A program made the translations under genes and the position numbers. Of a DNA stretch of 64,000 nt, positions 13,557-26,924 are shown piece by piece. The DNA comes from Chrysomallon squamiferum (lineage: Eukaryota > Mollusca > Gastropoda > Neomphalida > Peltospiridae). Positions within the stretch are counted from its first letter, which is position 1, and every line of letters begins with the position of its first letter. The stretch lies in NCBI GenBank assembly GCA_012295275.1, contig CM022670.1, positions 26,997,244 to 27,061,243 of the forward strand, given 5' to 3'. Under the pieces are notes generated by a model, which worked only from the letters and a program-made list of their open reading frames with translations, was not told the DNA's origin and searched no databases.

Positions 13557-13962
13557 TCTTCTTCACATATATATGTATGGATCTATATGCATTTCCTTGA
13601 TAGTACTAGTGGAACATTTCGTTTAAATTAGTTCAAAATTTGTTAATGACACAAATTAGTGTTGCCAAATTCATCGATAAATCTTGTTGAATTTACTATA
13701 TCTGGCATATTAGGCTGATCATATTTCAACAGATGTATATGATTTTATCACCATTTATCATATTATTTCAAATTACATACTGAAGGAGGGCTGAAATTAA
13801 ATAATGTTCCATAGAAGACACGTAAAAATAACAACAGAAAAAATAAAGTGACTGAAGTAAAGGCTTGTCATTAGCAATGGCAAAATTTAAAAAAAAAGAT
13901 AATAATAATAAAAATGAATTCAGTTTTTCTTTTTTTAAATTTTAAATTCACCAATTTGTCTA

Positions 13963-13996
<34 letters not shown>

Positions 13997-15373
13997 GTGT
14001 GTCTTTGGATAAGCTGATCAAGAGAAATAAATCCGTTAAACGGTTTAATTTATAGCTATGTATAATAATTTTCAAGAATAAAATGCATATTGACGTGTAA
14101 CCTGACATTAGCTTTATTAATCATCTGCGTTGATTCTTTTTCTTTTTTGTTCTTTTGTTGTATGATTATTTATTACATGGGCGTGTATTCCTCAAACGTT
14201 TTAAGAAGCACAAACCGAACCACAAACTATATATCCAAAATATCTACCCATCCAAAATAAGACGAACATAAGACTAGCCTGTTTTCTTATTAGCCAAACC
14301 CTTTTCCTTAACAAATTTTAGACGTTAACTGTGCCTCACACCATTGTTACAACATCAATTGTAGGTCCATTAACTGTGAAGTGCAACAATGGCCATAACG
14401 CACACAGTAAACATATACATTTAAAATGCATACACCTGTTTGTCATGGATCATGTGTTTAATTTGTGTGGAATACACGCCTAAATCCGATTATTTAACAT
14501 TGCTGGAGTTATATTAACACTGTCAATGCATTAGCAATGACATTGTTAAATTGGATACCGTGTCATGAAACTTTGTAGCTTTTATCTTTGTCGTTCTCTG
14601 TTATGGAGTTAATTCTCAAAAAGTTGTTTGGATTTTTAAATACCCAGAAGGAATGTTATTAATCTGGATTTGATATAATTTTGGTGGTCTGACAACTTTT
14701 TAAAAATGATACTACAAAATGTTACCAATGTTGGTAAAATTTTAAAAAAATTTAAGTTTATCTTAAATTATTCTGCAGATTTTAAAAACAAAATGAATTA
14801 TATTGATAATATTGATAATATTGATATTGATATGGTAATGTTTTTTTTGACTTTCGTTACATTCTATTACATTATTACATTTTGTATTATAAAACAGTAC
14901 TGAAAAGTTAGGAATGAAGACACAACAGTTATTGTATAGTATTGTAAAACAAAATGGTTGGAATTAATGTGACATTAAAGACTGATTACATTTTAAGATT
15001 TCAGTGAAATGTGCAAACTTCAACACATTTATGTCAGATTTTGAGAACTGGATTGTTTGTGTTACTTAGTATCTATCGGCTGTAGTTATAAAAGTTAATG
15101 TTTATTTTGGAATTAAAAAAAATTAAAATTGTTGACTCAGTATTATTCAATTTTGTCAGTACGTTTCTGAATACAATCGCAAAGTGTGAGTTCCTTTTTT
15201 ATAAATACATCAAATAAAATGTTTAAAATTGAGAAAACGGTTTTGTATTTGATACAAACAAAAGACATAATTATTCATTAAAACAGTTACAGCAGCAACA
15301 ACGAAAGAATTGACGATTCAGTCACATAATGAATTAATTATGATCAGTTAATTATAAATATATTCATTTTATT

Positions 15374-15766
15374 ATGAGAGACAAGATGAGATGGCCATTC
15401 ATCCTAGTTAAAACATTTACAAAAGAAAGAAGCAGAAATTATTCCTGTCTTATTCTGCAGCACAGTGTTAATAAACTAAATATCAGCTGTTTTGTAGGAT
15501 CACAACGTCACAAATGCACATACACAAATTGCAAACCAACATTCAAACGCACACGCAAAACACATGAAACATTACGTAAGTGTTTACAAACACATACTAA
15601 ACCTTCTCTTATAACAGTATGTTCCAAATTCGTGCTAATGGATTTTTATTTGCTTAAGTATTTATGTGAAAACGCCAACACACAAATATCGAATTTCAAA
15701 GTACAATGCGAATTGTACGTTAAACACACCGAGAAACCGAATCCAAACGTTTCCAAACCCATTTAG
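15374..15766 (+). pseudogene. Decayed C2H2 zinc-finger array fragment
   Basis: A 130-codon open frame with the spacing of a C2H2 finger array but lost ligands. The stretch LRKCLQTHT matches the usual LxxHxxTHT finger end, with the first His replaced by Cys. It is followed by a shortened linker, KP. The next 22 residues (KPSLITVCSK, then FVLMDFYLLKYL) align without gaps to a typical KPxxCxxCxKxFxxxxxLxxH finger; the first Cys is Ile and the first His is Tyr. Another linker remnant, KHTEKP, follows. No complete finger survives, so DNA binding is unlikely. C2H2 genes are expanded in several molluscs, notably octopus. The relic is inferred from pattern alone and could be coincidental. Confidence 0.45.
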
Positions 15767-17191
15767 AAAAAGTGCTCAATCACATTAGCAAACTGTTCAC
15801 CACTATACGTACAGCTTTGTACTCCAGGGTCGGGTTCGTCTGCTGGTTTTTAGAATCCTTTATTGGATTCCAACTCTTCGTTTAGATTGCTAGTTGCCAG
15901 CGAGACACACATTTCTGGCTGGACAATGGCTGTAGAAGCAGAATACAGTAAAGCAAACTGACTGGAAAAGGATTAATTTAGTTATAGGAATTTTACTACA
16001 ATCAAACACTAAGTTGTTTCTTAGGTGTTTCTTCATACCACACTGGACTGATAGATTCAATATAAATTAATATTACTTTATTGGTATCTGTACTGACATT
16101 TCGGTGTTTGGTTTTGTATCAGTTATTTTATTTGGTGTGTATCATTTAATTAAATGTCTGACCGTGGGGGTGAATAAATACGTGTGACTGATCTGATCTA
16201 AATTAAGTTTTATCTGTTTGTTCGAGATTTGTATCTTTCTGCTCATTCTAACTTATTTAAAGCCTATTATAAACATAGACTCTATGTGCATGTTGATGTG
16301 TTTGTATATTACTGACATGTCAAAATATGTATGTGTGTATGTATTTGTTCATAATATAATATAATAAAATTCATACGTACGTACATATATATATCCACAC
16401 ACATTCATCTAGTGATACACATATACATACATACATACAAACACACAAAATATATATAGATACACATACATACATACATACATACATACATATTTACATA
16501 TACATATGCACCAGACACATGCACACACACACATATATATAAAATTATACACTTCAAACAAACTCCCGTAATTATTAGTCTGTAATGTGTGAATGAACCG
16601 TCACTAAATAAACGACGTGTGCAATACACTTTAGATTTACTTTATCCCTTATTACCTCAATCCGTCCACACCCGATCAGTTCGCATACAAATTTACTTAT
16701 TTTCGTGATTAGTTAATTGTGTGGAGGTAGCCACTGGAAACAGACGCCGTGGGGTTCTAGAACAAAGTATGTAACAGTTTCATAAAGAGTACAGAAGTTT
16801 TGATAATAAGATATGTCACGACCTGCGAGTGACGTTCCTGTATGTTTTACGTGTTCTGTGTTTCACACGGGCTAAAATTCAACACATAATAATGTGGTAG
16901 CTGACACACCCAACCTTTGCTGTTTTGGGGACAAATCAAGCGAAGGAAACAGCGGCTGTTTTATTCCATAAATCAGTTATGTACATATTAGCCTCGGCGA
17001 GATTTCGAAAAGAAATCGGAAAAGCTTGACATTTAATTGGAACTGATGATAGATAGGACTGTATTTTATGACGTCTGCTTCTTGCAGACGACAAAACTTT
17101 ATTTGAAAGTCAACAGTAATAATTAATTAGACGCTAAAGTTTTCAGTTTTCAGTTTTCTGTAGTGTGGCATATTTGTTCTCGTAACATGGA

Positions 17192-17199
17192 TATAAATA
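17192..17199 (+). promoter_or_regulatory. TATA-like box upstream of the 17-27 kb gene
   Basis: TATAAATA lies about 80 bp before the proposed ATG at 17273. With initiation about 30 bp downstream, the 5' UTR would be about 50 nt. An in-frame TAA sits shortly before the ATG, so translation cannot start further upstream in the same exon. Confidence 0.4.
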
Positions 17200-17272
17200 A
17201 GGTTCGTGGATGTTGTCCAGTGTTCTTCACGGGATTATAAAAAAAAGAGGTTAAAACATTTAATCTGTCGCG

Positions 17273-18489
17273 ATGTTTGTATGTGGAAGTATAGCGTTGT
17301 CCTGTGATAGAAAGTCAAAAAAAAGTAAAACGAGAAGAAGGTAAAGATATGATTTTAGTGTTTCTTAACATGTTATAATTTCATCATGATTGCTACTGTA
17401 ATACCTAGGTGCATGATGGTCCATATACGGTGCGTGCTCTTGCTATTTTCTGAAATGATATAATAAAACTCTTTTCATTTTTACAGACGTATTCACCGCT
17501 TTGATGGCCATCCTATTCTGAAATTTGTAACCATCCCTGTATTTACACTTAATAAACAATGTCGTAATGAATTTTCAATGAAGATTGCACGTTTTAATGT
17601 TTATATGAAATAAATCTATGATTATAGATGTTTAATCCACCTTTGTTTATTATTTACATTTAACATATTCGTATATACTGCATTGCAAAACAAATATTTT
17701 CGTCTTAAACTAACAACACAGTACTATAAACCGACCAGATTATTAAGTATTGTTCAGCTGCCAAATCTATGTGACATAATTCACAGCCAGAAATTATCTG
17801 CATTAAAATTAACAATTTCCTTGTTATATTTAAGCAGAAGCATAATTTATCCCATTGCGTAATTATTACTTATCCGAATTCGAGTGTAACTTTTGTCACC
17901 TAAGCAGTGTCAGATATTATCTATGTGCCATGGAAAACAATAAATTAAACCAGACGTGTGATAGTATTCAGAAAAGTAAATGTTTTTCTAGTATAGCTTT
18001 TACTGTTGTATGTACATATGTATGTATGTATGTACATCTATATGTGTAAGTCTATATTTAACTTATATATTGAATCCTTATTTTCTGTTTATTTACAGAA
18101 AATTCGAGAAAGTGATACGTGTACCTTTAACAGGTTGGGAAGTGAATCAACAAAATGATGATTACGGTGAGATATAAAGTACAATAGTAGCTAACGTCTC
18201 TCTCTCTGGGTATCCTCAGTGTTTTTATTGTTATTGTTATAATTGTTATTATTATTATTATTATCTAAATTTCATATAATTATTTTTCTCTAATATCTTT
18301 AACATTTGCAGAAAAATATAATTTCGCACTTATTCATGTTGAATAAGCCTAATTTAAGATAGGCTCAAATATATTTTGCATTATAGTATTTCTGCTGTTT
18401 GTATTGTCTTATGCAAATAAACGCATGAGTTCATTACATGATATTTGTAGATATGTTTGTGTTTTCTATGTGAATGTACGATTATGTCT

Positions 18490-18553
<64 letters not shown>

Positions 18554-19333
18554 CTTTTGTTGTTTTATTCGCTTTATTCTAAGGAGCATATCACTTCATT
18601 ACATTATATTGGATTTCCATACACAGTCCCTGTATTGACAAACAAACAAGTCATAACAAGTGAAGAGAAACACATTGTTTTCTAGCTACATAGTGTTGTG
18701 CTGTGGTGTTTTTTAATAAACGAGTTTCTGAGTTTCGTTTGTGTTTACTTCATAGCCCGATAACCACGTTTGGCTCTTAATGGAATACGTCGTATTGTAC
18801 AAAGAAGAGCAATAACTGAACTTCTGAACATGATTTATCATAGTTTCCAACAGAAAACACCCAAGATTTAAACATGTGTCTTATCCATTAATCACATTTG
18901 TTTAAACAATAAAACTATCTGTTAATTTCCCCCCGCTTGACGTTATTCCAATGTTCTTCTGACATTTAAATAATAACTTTCTTAACATTAATGTTAACAA
19001 ATGTTTTGTACAACAGACATTTTGCAGAAGAATATAATTCTGGACTTATCGAGTTTGCTATGCCTTTTTAAAGTACATACACATAATGCATTTTGTATTA
19101 TAGTATGTTTCCTCTTTGTTTCAGGTATTTCACAATGGTGCGAATGGAGAAGCAAGCCAAGAAAAAATAAAAGTAAACTGATTTGGACATAATCTTATAG
19201 ATTAATATAAAATAAAACATCTTGTATGAGAAGGATTTGAATTAATGGGACTGTGATAAATTATTGATAATCTTTATCTGTATTTATAAAAAAGATTAAT
19301 AATTATGGTATGTAGGACAGAATAAGTAGTTTT

Positions 19334-19429
<96 letters not shown>

Positions 19430-19511
19430 ACATCACCTTTTTGTAAAAAAAAGTACAAATATTTTGATTATTGCCAGGTGTATCATAAATATAGTATTTC
19501 TCTTTCGTTCT

Positions 19512-19548
<37 letters not shown>

Positions 19549-21480
19549 ATCTATCTTTCCATCTATCTATCTATCTATCAATCGATCTGTCTATCAATCA
19601 ATCTACCTATTTCTTATATTGTTTATTAATATATATATATATATATATTTTAGTTACCGCAAGGACAGTTTCCTATGATGATGACTGCGAAATCTTTCGG
19701 AACTGTTTCCGACAAAAGTGTTCAGCAATCGATAGCTTTTCTTTGTTTCAAAGGGAGAGTCTCAACGAACGCTTTCTACAGAATTGTCAGTTTTCTGGGA
19801 ACTACTCGGACATAACAGACAACAGACTGACGGCGAATAACGAACAGGAGAGAGAAGACCGTCTCGAGAAATCTGAAGAGTTAAACAAGTCTGCAAAACG
19901 AGTTTGCAAAAGCGCTAACTCGTCGATTCACTCTAGTGCAGGTATTACTGTACAGAGCGGAACTTCTACTGAAGAAACTGTTTCTATTAATACCAGAAGA
20001 CACAGTGCTCAAGACCAGACAGAAGATCCTGACAACAAAGATGATCCTGAAGTTAAAATCCCAAAACTCGTAGGTTTAGAAAAGTCTTTCGTTAGAAAAG
20101 AAGATCACATAACCGATGAACTGGAGGATGAAAACGACGAAGGATACGGCTCAAAGGTGTCCAGCAATGAAACAGAAACTGATGCTGGTGACAGCAGTGG
20201 TGTGCAGAATGCGTCGGTTAAGAAAGAAAATGATGGGAAAATATCACAGACTGAAAGTACGTTTAAGTGGATAAGAGAAAATGATCACAGTAGAATTGTC
20301 AAACTGTCTTACTCGCAGAAAGATAGAAGTATGTACAGTGATGACAGTGTGGCCAATAAGAGCAAACTGATCGGGGAGTCGATTGCACAGCCTGGTGGTC
20401 GGTGTATCAAGGGCATCATGGCAGCTAGTCTGAGTCATCTGTCACCAGGCACAATGCACTTCCACCATCTGAGAGATCCCAACAAGATAGCGTACTTGAA
20501 TCATGTTGACTCTCCCAGATGGGGCTACGAAAACAATAGCAACGGACAGTTTCTCCCGAACAAAGCACAAAAAGTTACAGACAGTTCCCCAGAAATCAAA
20601 CCAACGGCGATTGTTCTTCGAAAAGTGAGCATACAGAACTGTAGTAAGAATGACCACGAACCCGTGGTCACTGACTCGAGGATAGACGAAGCATTACGCG
20701 ATTCCATGTCGAGCAGAGAGCGGAGTAAATGTACTCTGCACAGAACAAGTCCGCAGCTGGTCGTCGACTCGACAAAACTTCAGAGGAACGTTTCAATTCC
20801 TTCCTCCAGACATTATGCCTACTTCGCCGACAGTGCCAATAATTCTGTTGTTAATCAGTCGGACGAACCGAGGACGCCGCTGTCAAGTGTTGGTAGTGGT
20901 GAAGGTATTGAAATAACCAGTCACTTGTACGTTACAGACAGATGTGTCTCTGGATATTTTCCCATTGGAGACTTGCTTCCTGCAGTGGAACGAAATATTC
21001 GCCAAAGGACGGATAATCAGTTACACAAGTCGGCTTCCTCGGGGTCGTTCACGTTCACTTCTAAAGACAATAAGACGTCGTCGTTTGACGCCAGATCCAT
21101 GGCGGAGTGCGATTCGTCGATGATCACAAGACACGACGTAGACGTAATTCATTCGTCGTATGTCGCTGTAAGTTTTTGATTCCATAACTTTCATTTTTTT
21201 TTATAACAATATTTTATGTATGTATAAATGTATAGATCTTTATGTGTGTGTGTGCGTGCGTATGTGTGTGTATTTATGCGTATATTTTTATATGTTTGTA
21301 CGTATGTATGTACATATGTTTACGTAAAAAACTAATAGTTTGTGTGTGTTTATGCATATATTTTTGTATGCATTATGTTTACGTAAAAAAACTAATACTT
21401 TTTTTTTTATGAGTAAATAATGTATTGGAATTAACAATAAAAGCTATAAAACATAAATGTCACAATAGTCAGGCATCAGA

Positions 21481-21552
<72 letters not shown>

Positions 21553-22065
21553 GTATGTATTATGTATATGTGTATGTGTGTGTGTGTGTTTGTATGTGTG
21601 TTTGTATACATCTGCCTGTATATTTCTGGCTGTATGCAGGTATATATCTATGTTATGTATGTGTGTGTGTGTTTTTGTATGCATGTATAAATGTATGTGT
21701 GTGTCTCGGTGTTTAAGGCTTATTAACATAAGAAAGATGTTTAAAAATATGTTCCTATCAACCGTTCATTCATTCGTGTGTTTACTTACTTATTATTTAG
21801 TTACATTTCAGCATATTTATTGTTATATCAATGCAATAATCTCGCCTTTATGTTCGTTTGTATGCTCATTTATTGATTAATGTATTTACAACGTAAAACA
21901 ACTACAATAATAATGAATTCCAGTAAAGCATTGTTTATTTTTCTTATTGATATTTTCTAAACTCTTAAACAGGAAATTATTAATGACTGGCAGACGATAT
22001 TTCTTTTCATTCGTATAGCTATCGATAACTATTCAGTCATTATTATTATTATTATTTTTTTTGTG

Positions 22066-22140
<75 letters not shown>

Positions 22141-23247
22141 TAGGGGATCCAGCGAGCAGCAACTGGAGTATCAAAGCCCTTTTTCCATTTCTGACTGAGA
22201 AACAGTTTCTTGCTGTTGTTGGATATCAACAATCCATATAATAATTTACAGTATTAAATATATGGAAGGGTCACTAAATTCATTATTTATATGTTTTCAG
22301 CCCCACGGTCCGCCTGCGTTCCGCCCACTGTACGCACGATCCCCACTGCAGAGAGCAAGAGAGATCGCATCACGACGACTGCACGGTCACGTGACACAGC
22401 AACCGGTCTGTATTAATTATTTAAATTCCACTCCTTATTTTTTTTTTTTTCTTGTAATTTGTTTCATTTTTTATTTTGATTATTCTGTATTTATAAGCTG
22501 GAATATTAATCTCTGTTTCATTTACTAAATTTACTTATTATTTTGTTATTTAGAATATTATTGAATTATTTTCTTAATTATTTATTTATTTATTATTATT
22601 ATTTATTTATTATTATTATTTTTATTTTTATTATTATATTATATGATATATATTTTTATTATTATTATTAATTTTATTATTAAAATGCTATATTTATATT
22701 TTAATGATGTTTTTATGGAAGCAATTGTTGTTGCTGGGCGTTTTGTTTTATAACTATTTCTAGTGATTATTGTTTTATTTTTAAAATAACTCTCACGTAG
22801 CTATTTACAGTGAAAGAAATAAGTCATCATGATTATTTACGTTGTTTTACTTTTATCGTCGCCAGGATGGATCATCGACTATTCAAGTGACATCTCCCAG
22901 ATTCGGATACCGTCATGACACCCGCCAGGTCCTCAGACACGATCCTGTAGACAGGCTGGGCTCAGCTGGCAAGTTAGTACAAATTAATGCCAATTTGTTT
23001 AATGATCTCACAACATATTTTAATATCAACATGTATTATATGTCAGTTATAAATTTCTCAGATACAGAGAGAAAGGTCTCTGAACACTAGCTGAAGTGGT
23101 AATTCCATATTGGGATTCCCGAGAAGGATTTTCACGTTTTTTTTGACCGGAGCAAAATTGATATAACTGTAATAATAACATATTGCTCTGTGCCTTCGAG
23201 ATAAATTATAAAATTAATTTATCTGTAAAGAGTAACAGTTCGTAAAT

Positions 23248-23286
<39 letters not shown>

Positions 23287-24879
23287 TATATTTTTGGTTT
23301 TAAAACTCGTTCTAACAAAGCTTTAAATGCAATGTATTTTTGTGAATTACTGTTTTAATATTTGGCTTTTACATCTTTTGTACTGACTTCTATGTTATTT
23401 TAAAACAAATTTTTATATGTTTTATAAAAGATCTCTTGTAAACATTTCTCAGAGTTCTGTTGAGAATTTTGGATAGGCATGGAGGGATCTTAGAGTCGTA
23501 TCAAAAGACTGAATGGCAAAATTAGTCTTTTTAAAGAACCCGGTTTAATATCTAATTACTGGTCCAGGGCAATACTGTTTCATTCCAAAAACTTTGTTTC
23601 ATTTATCCCTGGGTAGATTCCACAGACTATTTAATTAGTTAATGTTTTAATTGTTGTTGTTGTTCTGGCTGGTGCCGCTTTTGTAATTATTATTATCATT
23701 AATATTTTACTAATTCAATTTCTTTAACGAAACATACATTTTCAAATGACATTTAATATTTATTTTTTTAATTAATAAACAGGATAAAACAAGTTAAACT
23801 AGGCTTATTCGGGTCTGTTGCAAAACTGCAAGATAGGGCATCATCGGCAAGATCGACCGTAAGCCCTCACGTTTTCCCGCTGCAAAAATTAAGATTTCGG
23901 AAGCTTATTAGTAATAACTGTTTTTAAAAAGTATAGAATCTAGAAGCCAAGCTTCTTTTTGAAAACTTTTATTGTTCATTAGATACTATTTTAGAAGGCC
24001 TTGCACAAAATAGTTGCACTCACAGATTTTCAGATGGTTATTTTTTACAGGGGCACCGCCAAATCCTCGACGTTGATATTTCCTCGTCTGCTGTAAATTC
24101 TATAGAAAACTAAATTTTCGTAACTATAATTAATCCTGTGTCAATGAAAAGTTTTCTATATTCGAATTCGATTTCTAATGGATTTTGTAAAAATATACCT
24201 GAAAGAAAATTATTATAAATATCACAGTGGACATTTCTATAGCTCTCGTTAAATAAAGGGACGTAACTCCACCAATACTATCAGGACGAATTAAACGTAC
24301 ATATTTAAATAACCTAAACTTTTTCTTCTGGATAGAGGGTTGTAGTTGTATAAACATTTATAGAGCAGGGTAAAGATAAAACCTTTAAAAGCTTAATAGT
24401 AGTCATTTGCTTTCATTCCTAATATTGTAATTTTTTTTTGGTGTGAGGGGGGCAAAATAAACAATATGAACGTCACTTGGTCTCAAATATTTGCTGATTT
24501 TTAATTCATATTTTTACTCTTTCGTGTATTAATATACTATGGTGTTTGAATCAGTATATTAATATTCTTTTAAACAATACAGTTATCCTATTCAAATACT
24601 TTCTTCTAACATGTGACGATGTTGAAAACAATGTACATAATTTTGTAAGAAAACGTGAAAGAAAAAAGTAGGTACTAAACTGTTGATGGAAAAATTAAGT
24701 GGAAGACAGATTAGGCGGGTCATATCAAAAAACAAATAAAAAAAGAGAAAAAAAGAGAGAAAAAAAAAAAAAAAAAAAAAAGGAAAATAGTTCTTGGCTT
24801 AGATCAGAAAGAAAAGTCATTTGTACAGACTTTTTCAAATTTATTATACAGACTTTATTTAAATTTATTTATTTATTTA

Positions 24880-24913
<34 letters not shown>

Positions 24914-26924
24914 GATTATTTGTTTGCTTTTGTTTTGTTGTTACTTTACTTTAGTTGCTTTTTTTTTTTTTTTTTTTTTTTTTTTGGTAAAGATAGAATT
25001 ATTAGAATCACTACTTGTTATGTAGTTGTATTATTTAATATGTTGATGTATAACAGACAGATGTATGTACTTTAAAAAAAAATATAATGAACATATTCAT
25101 CCAGATTTTAAGGAGGTTTAGCAAAATATACCTTCTTTTTTTTTTTTTTTGTTTTTTTTTTTTGTTCAATTTAATTAACATTTTTTATCTCACTGTTTTA
25201 TACCATGATCAAATATTTTATTTTTGTTTATTTATTATTTAATTATTTTTCAAATTAATGGTCTCCAAGTATTTTCTTTTTATGTTTTTCAAACATTTAT
25301 AATACAGAAGCAAATTTAAAAATAAAAATATCATTTATTTTAAAAGATCTACAGTAACAAGTTATATACATGTGTGTATCTGTATACATGTATATAACAA
25401 ATATATACACACACAGACATACATATACGTATATATGTACGTGTGTGTGTGTATATGTATATGTTTGTATATATTATAAATACTTGTTCTTATTGATGTC
25501 ACAGATCAAAATTAAACAGAAGATCACTAATGAATTATGAACTGGCTATGAAAAATACTCCAAAAGGAATATACAGATAACAGTAAATATTGGAACTTGA
25601 CGTGTCACGTGTGTCTGAAGCACTTATTAAATCTTTTACTTAAAATAAGTTTCATTATGTTGTGTGATAAAAATCTGAAGTTGTCAAACCTGCAGACATA
25701 AACAGAAAACACTGAACGACTCAGTGACTGAAACATGTTTAGTAAAAAGCATCGCAATGATAAAGATTGCATCGTTTATTTTTTTAACCTGAACTATAAC
25801 CCTTTTCTTTTTTTCATAAATTTATATATACATTTCTTTACCTGTATTATTATTACGATTACGATTATGATTATTATTATTGTTATTATTTTATTTATTG
25901 ATTTATTTTATTATTTATTCTTTTTTATTATTATTTTTCTTTCATAAATTTATATATACATTTCTTTATCTGTATTATGAATATGATTGTGATTATTTTG
26001 ATTATTATTATTATTATTATTTAGAACTGTGCACATTATTTTGATAGACACTTTTGTTGTGAACTAATTCGCAATCTTTCTGTGTTTATTATATTTTTAT
26101 ACTTAATATTATTAACCCAATTTCTGGAAAAGGAATTTTATTTATATCTGTTATTCTATTATTTTTTAAAATATATTTTCACCCTCTTTTTATTATTTCT
26201 AATTAGAATTTTTTGTTTTGTTTACTTCATGATAAACTAATATAGATAATACTATTAGTTCATTTACAAAATATTTTAATTATAATATATTATTATTTCT
26301 TTCTGTCAAAATGTTTTTCTCTTTTTTAGAACAGAACAGCTTTTGTTTGAAACTGTATAAACCATTTGTCCCCATTTGAATATATTACTTGATATCTCAT
26401 GATTTTTATATTAAACTAAAAATACACAAATACAAGATCATAATCATCATCATCGCTTTAGGAATTATCTGTGCTTCATATAAATAAATAACAATACATA
26501 TTTATTTTACACAGAGATATCCATAGATATATCTGCCGCATAATCAGATATACACTTAAACACACCCTATCGTTTATACAAATATTTTATTGCCTGTAAT
26601 TATTAAATAAATATTTTAAATCACTATATTATTATTTCATTAATAGACAAAAATTGACACCTTTCAAAGACACTGTTAAATTAAACCTCAACTATTATTC
26701 TGTGGCAATGTTATATAGTGATTATAAAAACATACATTAACATATATATAACTTTAATAAGCACAAAACGATGTTGCTTTTAGCAATGCCTAACGAAGGT
26801 AAATGTATTTTATCGCCTAGGCCTTATGAGGACCCTACATTTTTGTTATTATTCTATTTTTCAGACTTCTCGGCAATCTTTCAAAAGGTCCATTCAAAGG
26901 AAACGTATGATTTTCAAGTCGTAG
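17273..26924 (+). CDS. Multi-exon gene of unknown function, Ser/Asp-rich disordered protein
   Basis: I do not recognise this gene. The model uses exons 17273-17340, 18099-18166, 19125-19172, 19654-21167, 22301-22405, 22866-22972, 23783-23858, 24051-24092 and 26865-26924, all with GT-AG borders and compatible phases (~695 aa). The N-terminus is MFVCGSIALSCDRKSKKSK, with a basic stretch and two cysteines. Exon 4 (residues ~62-566) is low-complexity, rich in Ser, Asp, Glu and Asn, with acidic runs such as ELEDENDEGYGS and RRxS-type sites. The last third is basic and Arg-rich (SPLQRAREIASRRLHGH). If exons 23783-23858 and 24051-24092 are skipped, the last exon is read in another frame and ends KLLGNLSKGPFKGNV at 26910 (651 aa). 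The exon 5 donor could instead be GTGACA at 22391. I see no membrane segment or catalytic motif. It looks like a cytoplasmic scaffold or regulatory protein, but that is a guess. Confidence 0.75.
18492..18552. repeat. (AC)n microsatellite, intronic
   Basis: About 30 AC units between exons 2 and 3 of the 17-27 kb gene. Confidence 0.95.
19335..19426. repeat. (CT)n microsatellite, intronic
   Basis: About 46 CT units in the intron before the 1.5-kb exon. A second (CT)n/(CTAT)n tract at about 19518-19600 and a TA run at 19629-19648 lie just upstream of the acceptor at 19653. Confidence 0.95.
21482..21541. repeat. (TA)n microsatellite, intronic
   Basis: About 30 TA units, then (TATG)n and TG-rich sequence to about 21700. 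The open frames here are spurious. Confidence 0.95.
22071..22138. repeat. (AG)n microsatellite, intronic
   Basis: 34 AG units in the intron before exon 5 of the 17-27 kb gene. Confidence 0.95.

Larger units (their letters stand above)
8438..17272. other. Intergenic region between PEX13 and the 17-27 kb gene
   Basis: Divergent intergenic space of about 8.8 kb. It holds CA/TA/ATT microsatellites, a long A run and a decayed zinc-finger segment (15.4-15.8 kb). Stretches at 10.74-11.04, 11.15-11.38 and 11.9-12.24 kb are less AT-rich and carry short minus-strand open frames (about 70 codons each). I see no start, splice or homology evidence that makes them genes. The remainder shows nothing I can identify. 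Confidence 0.6.
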
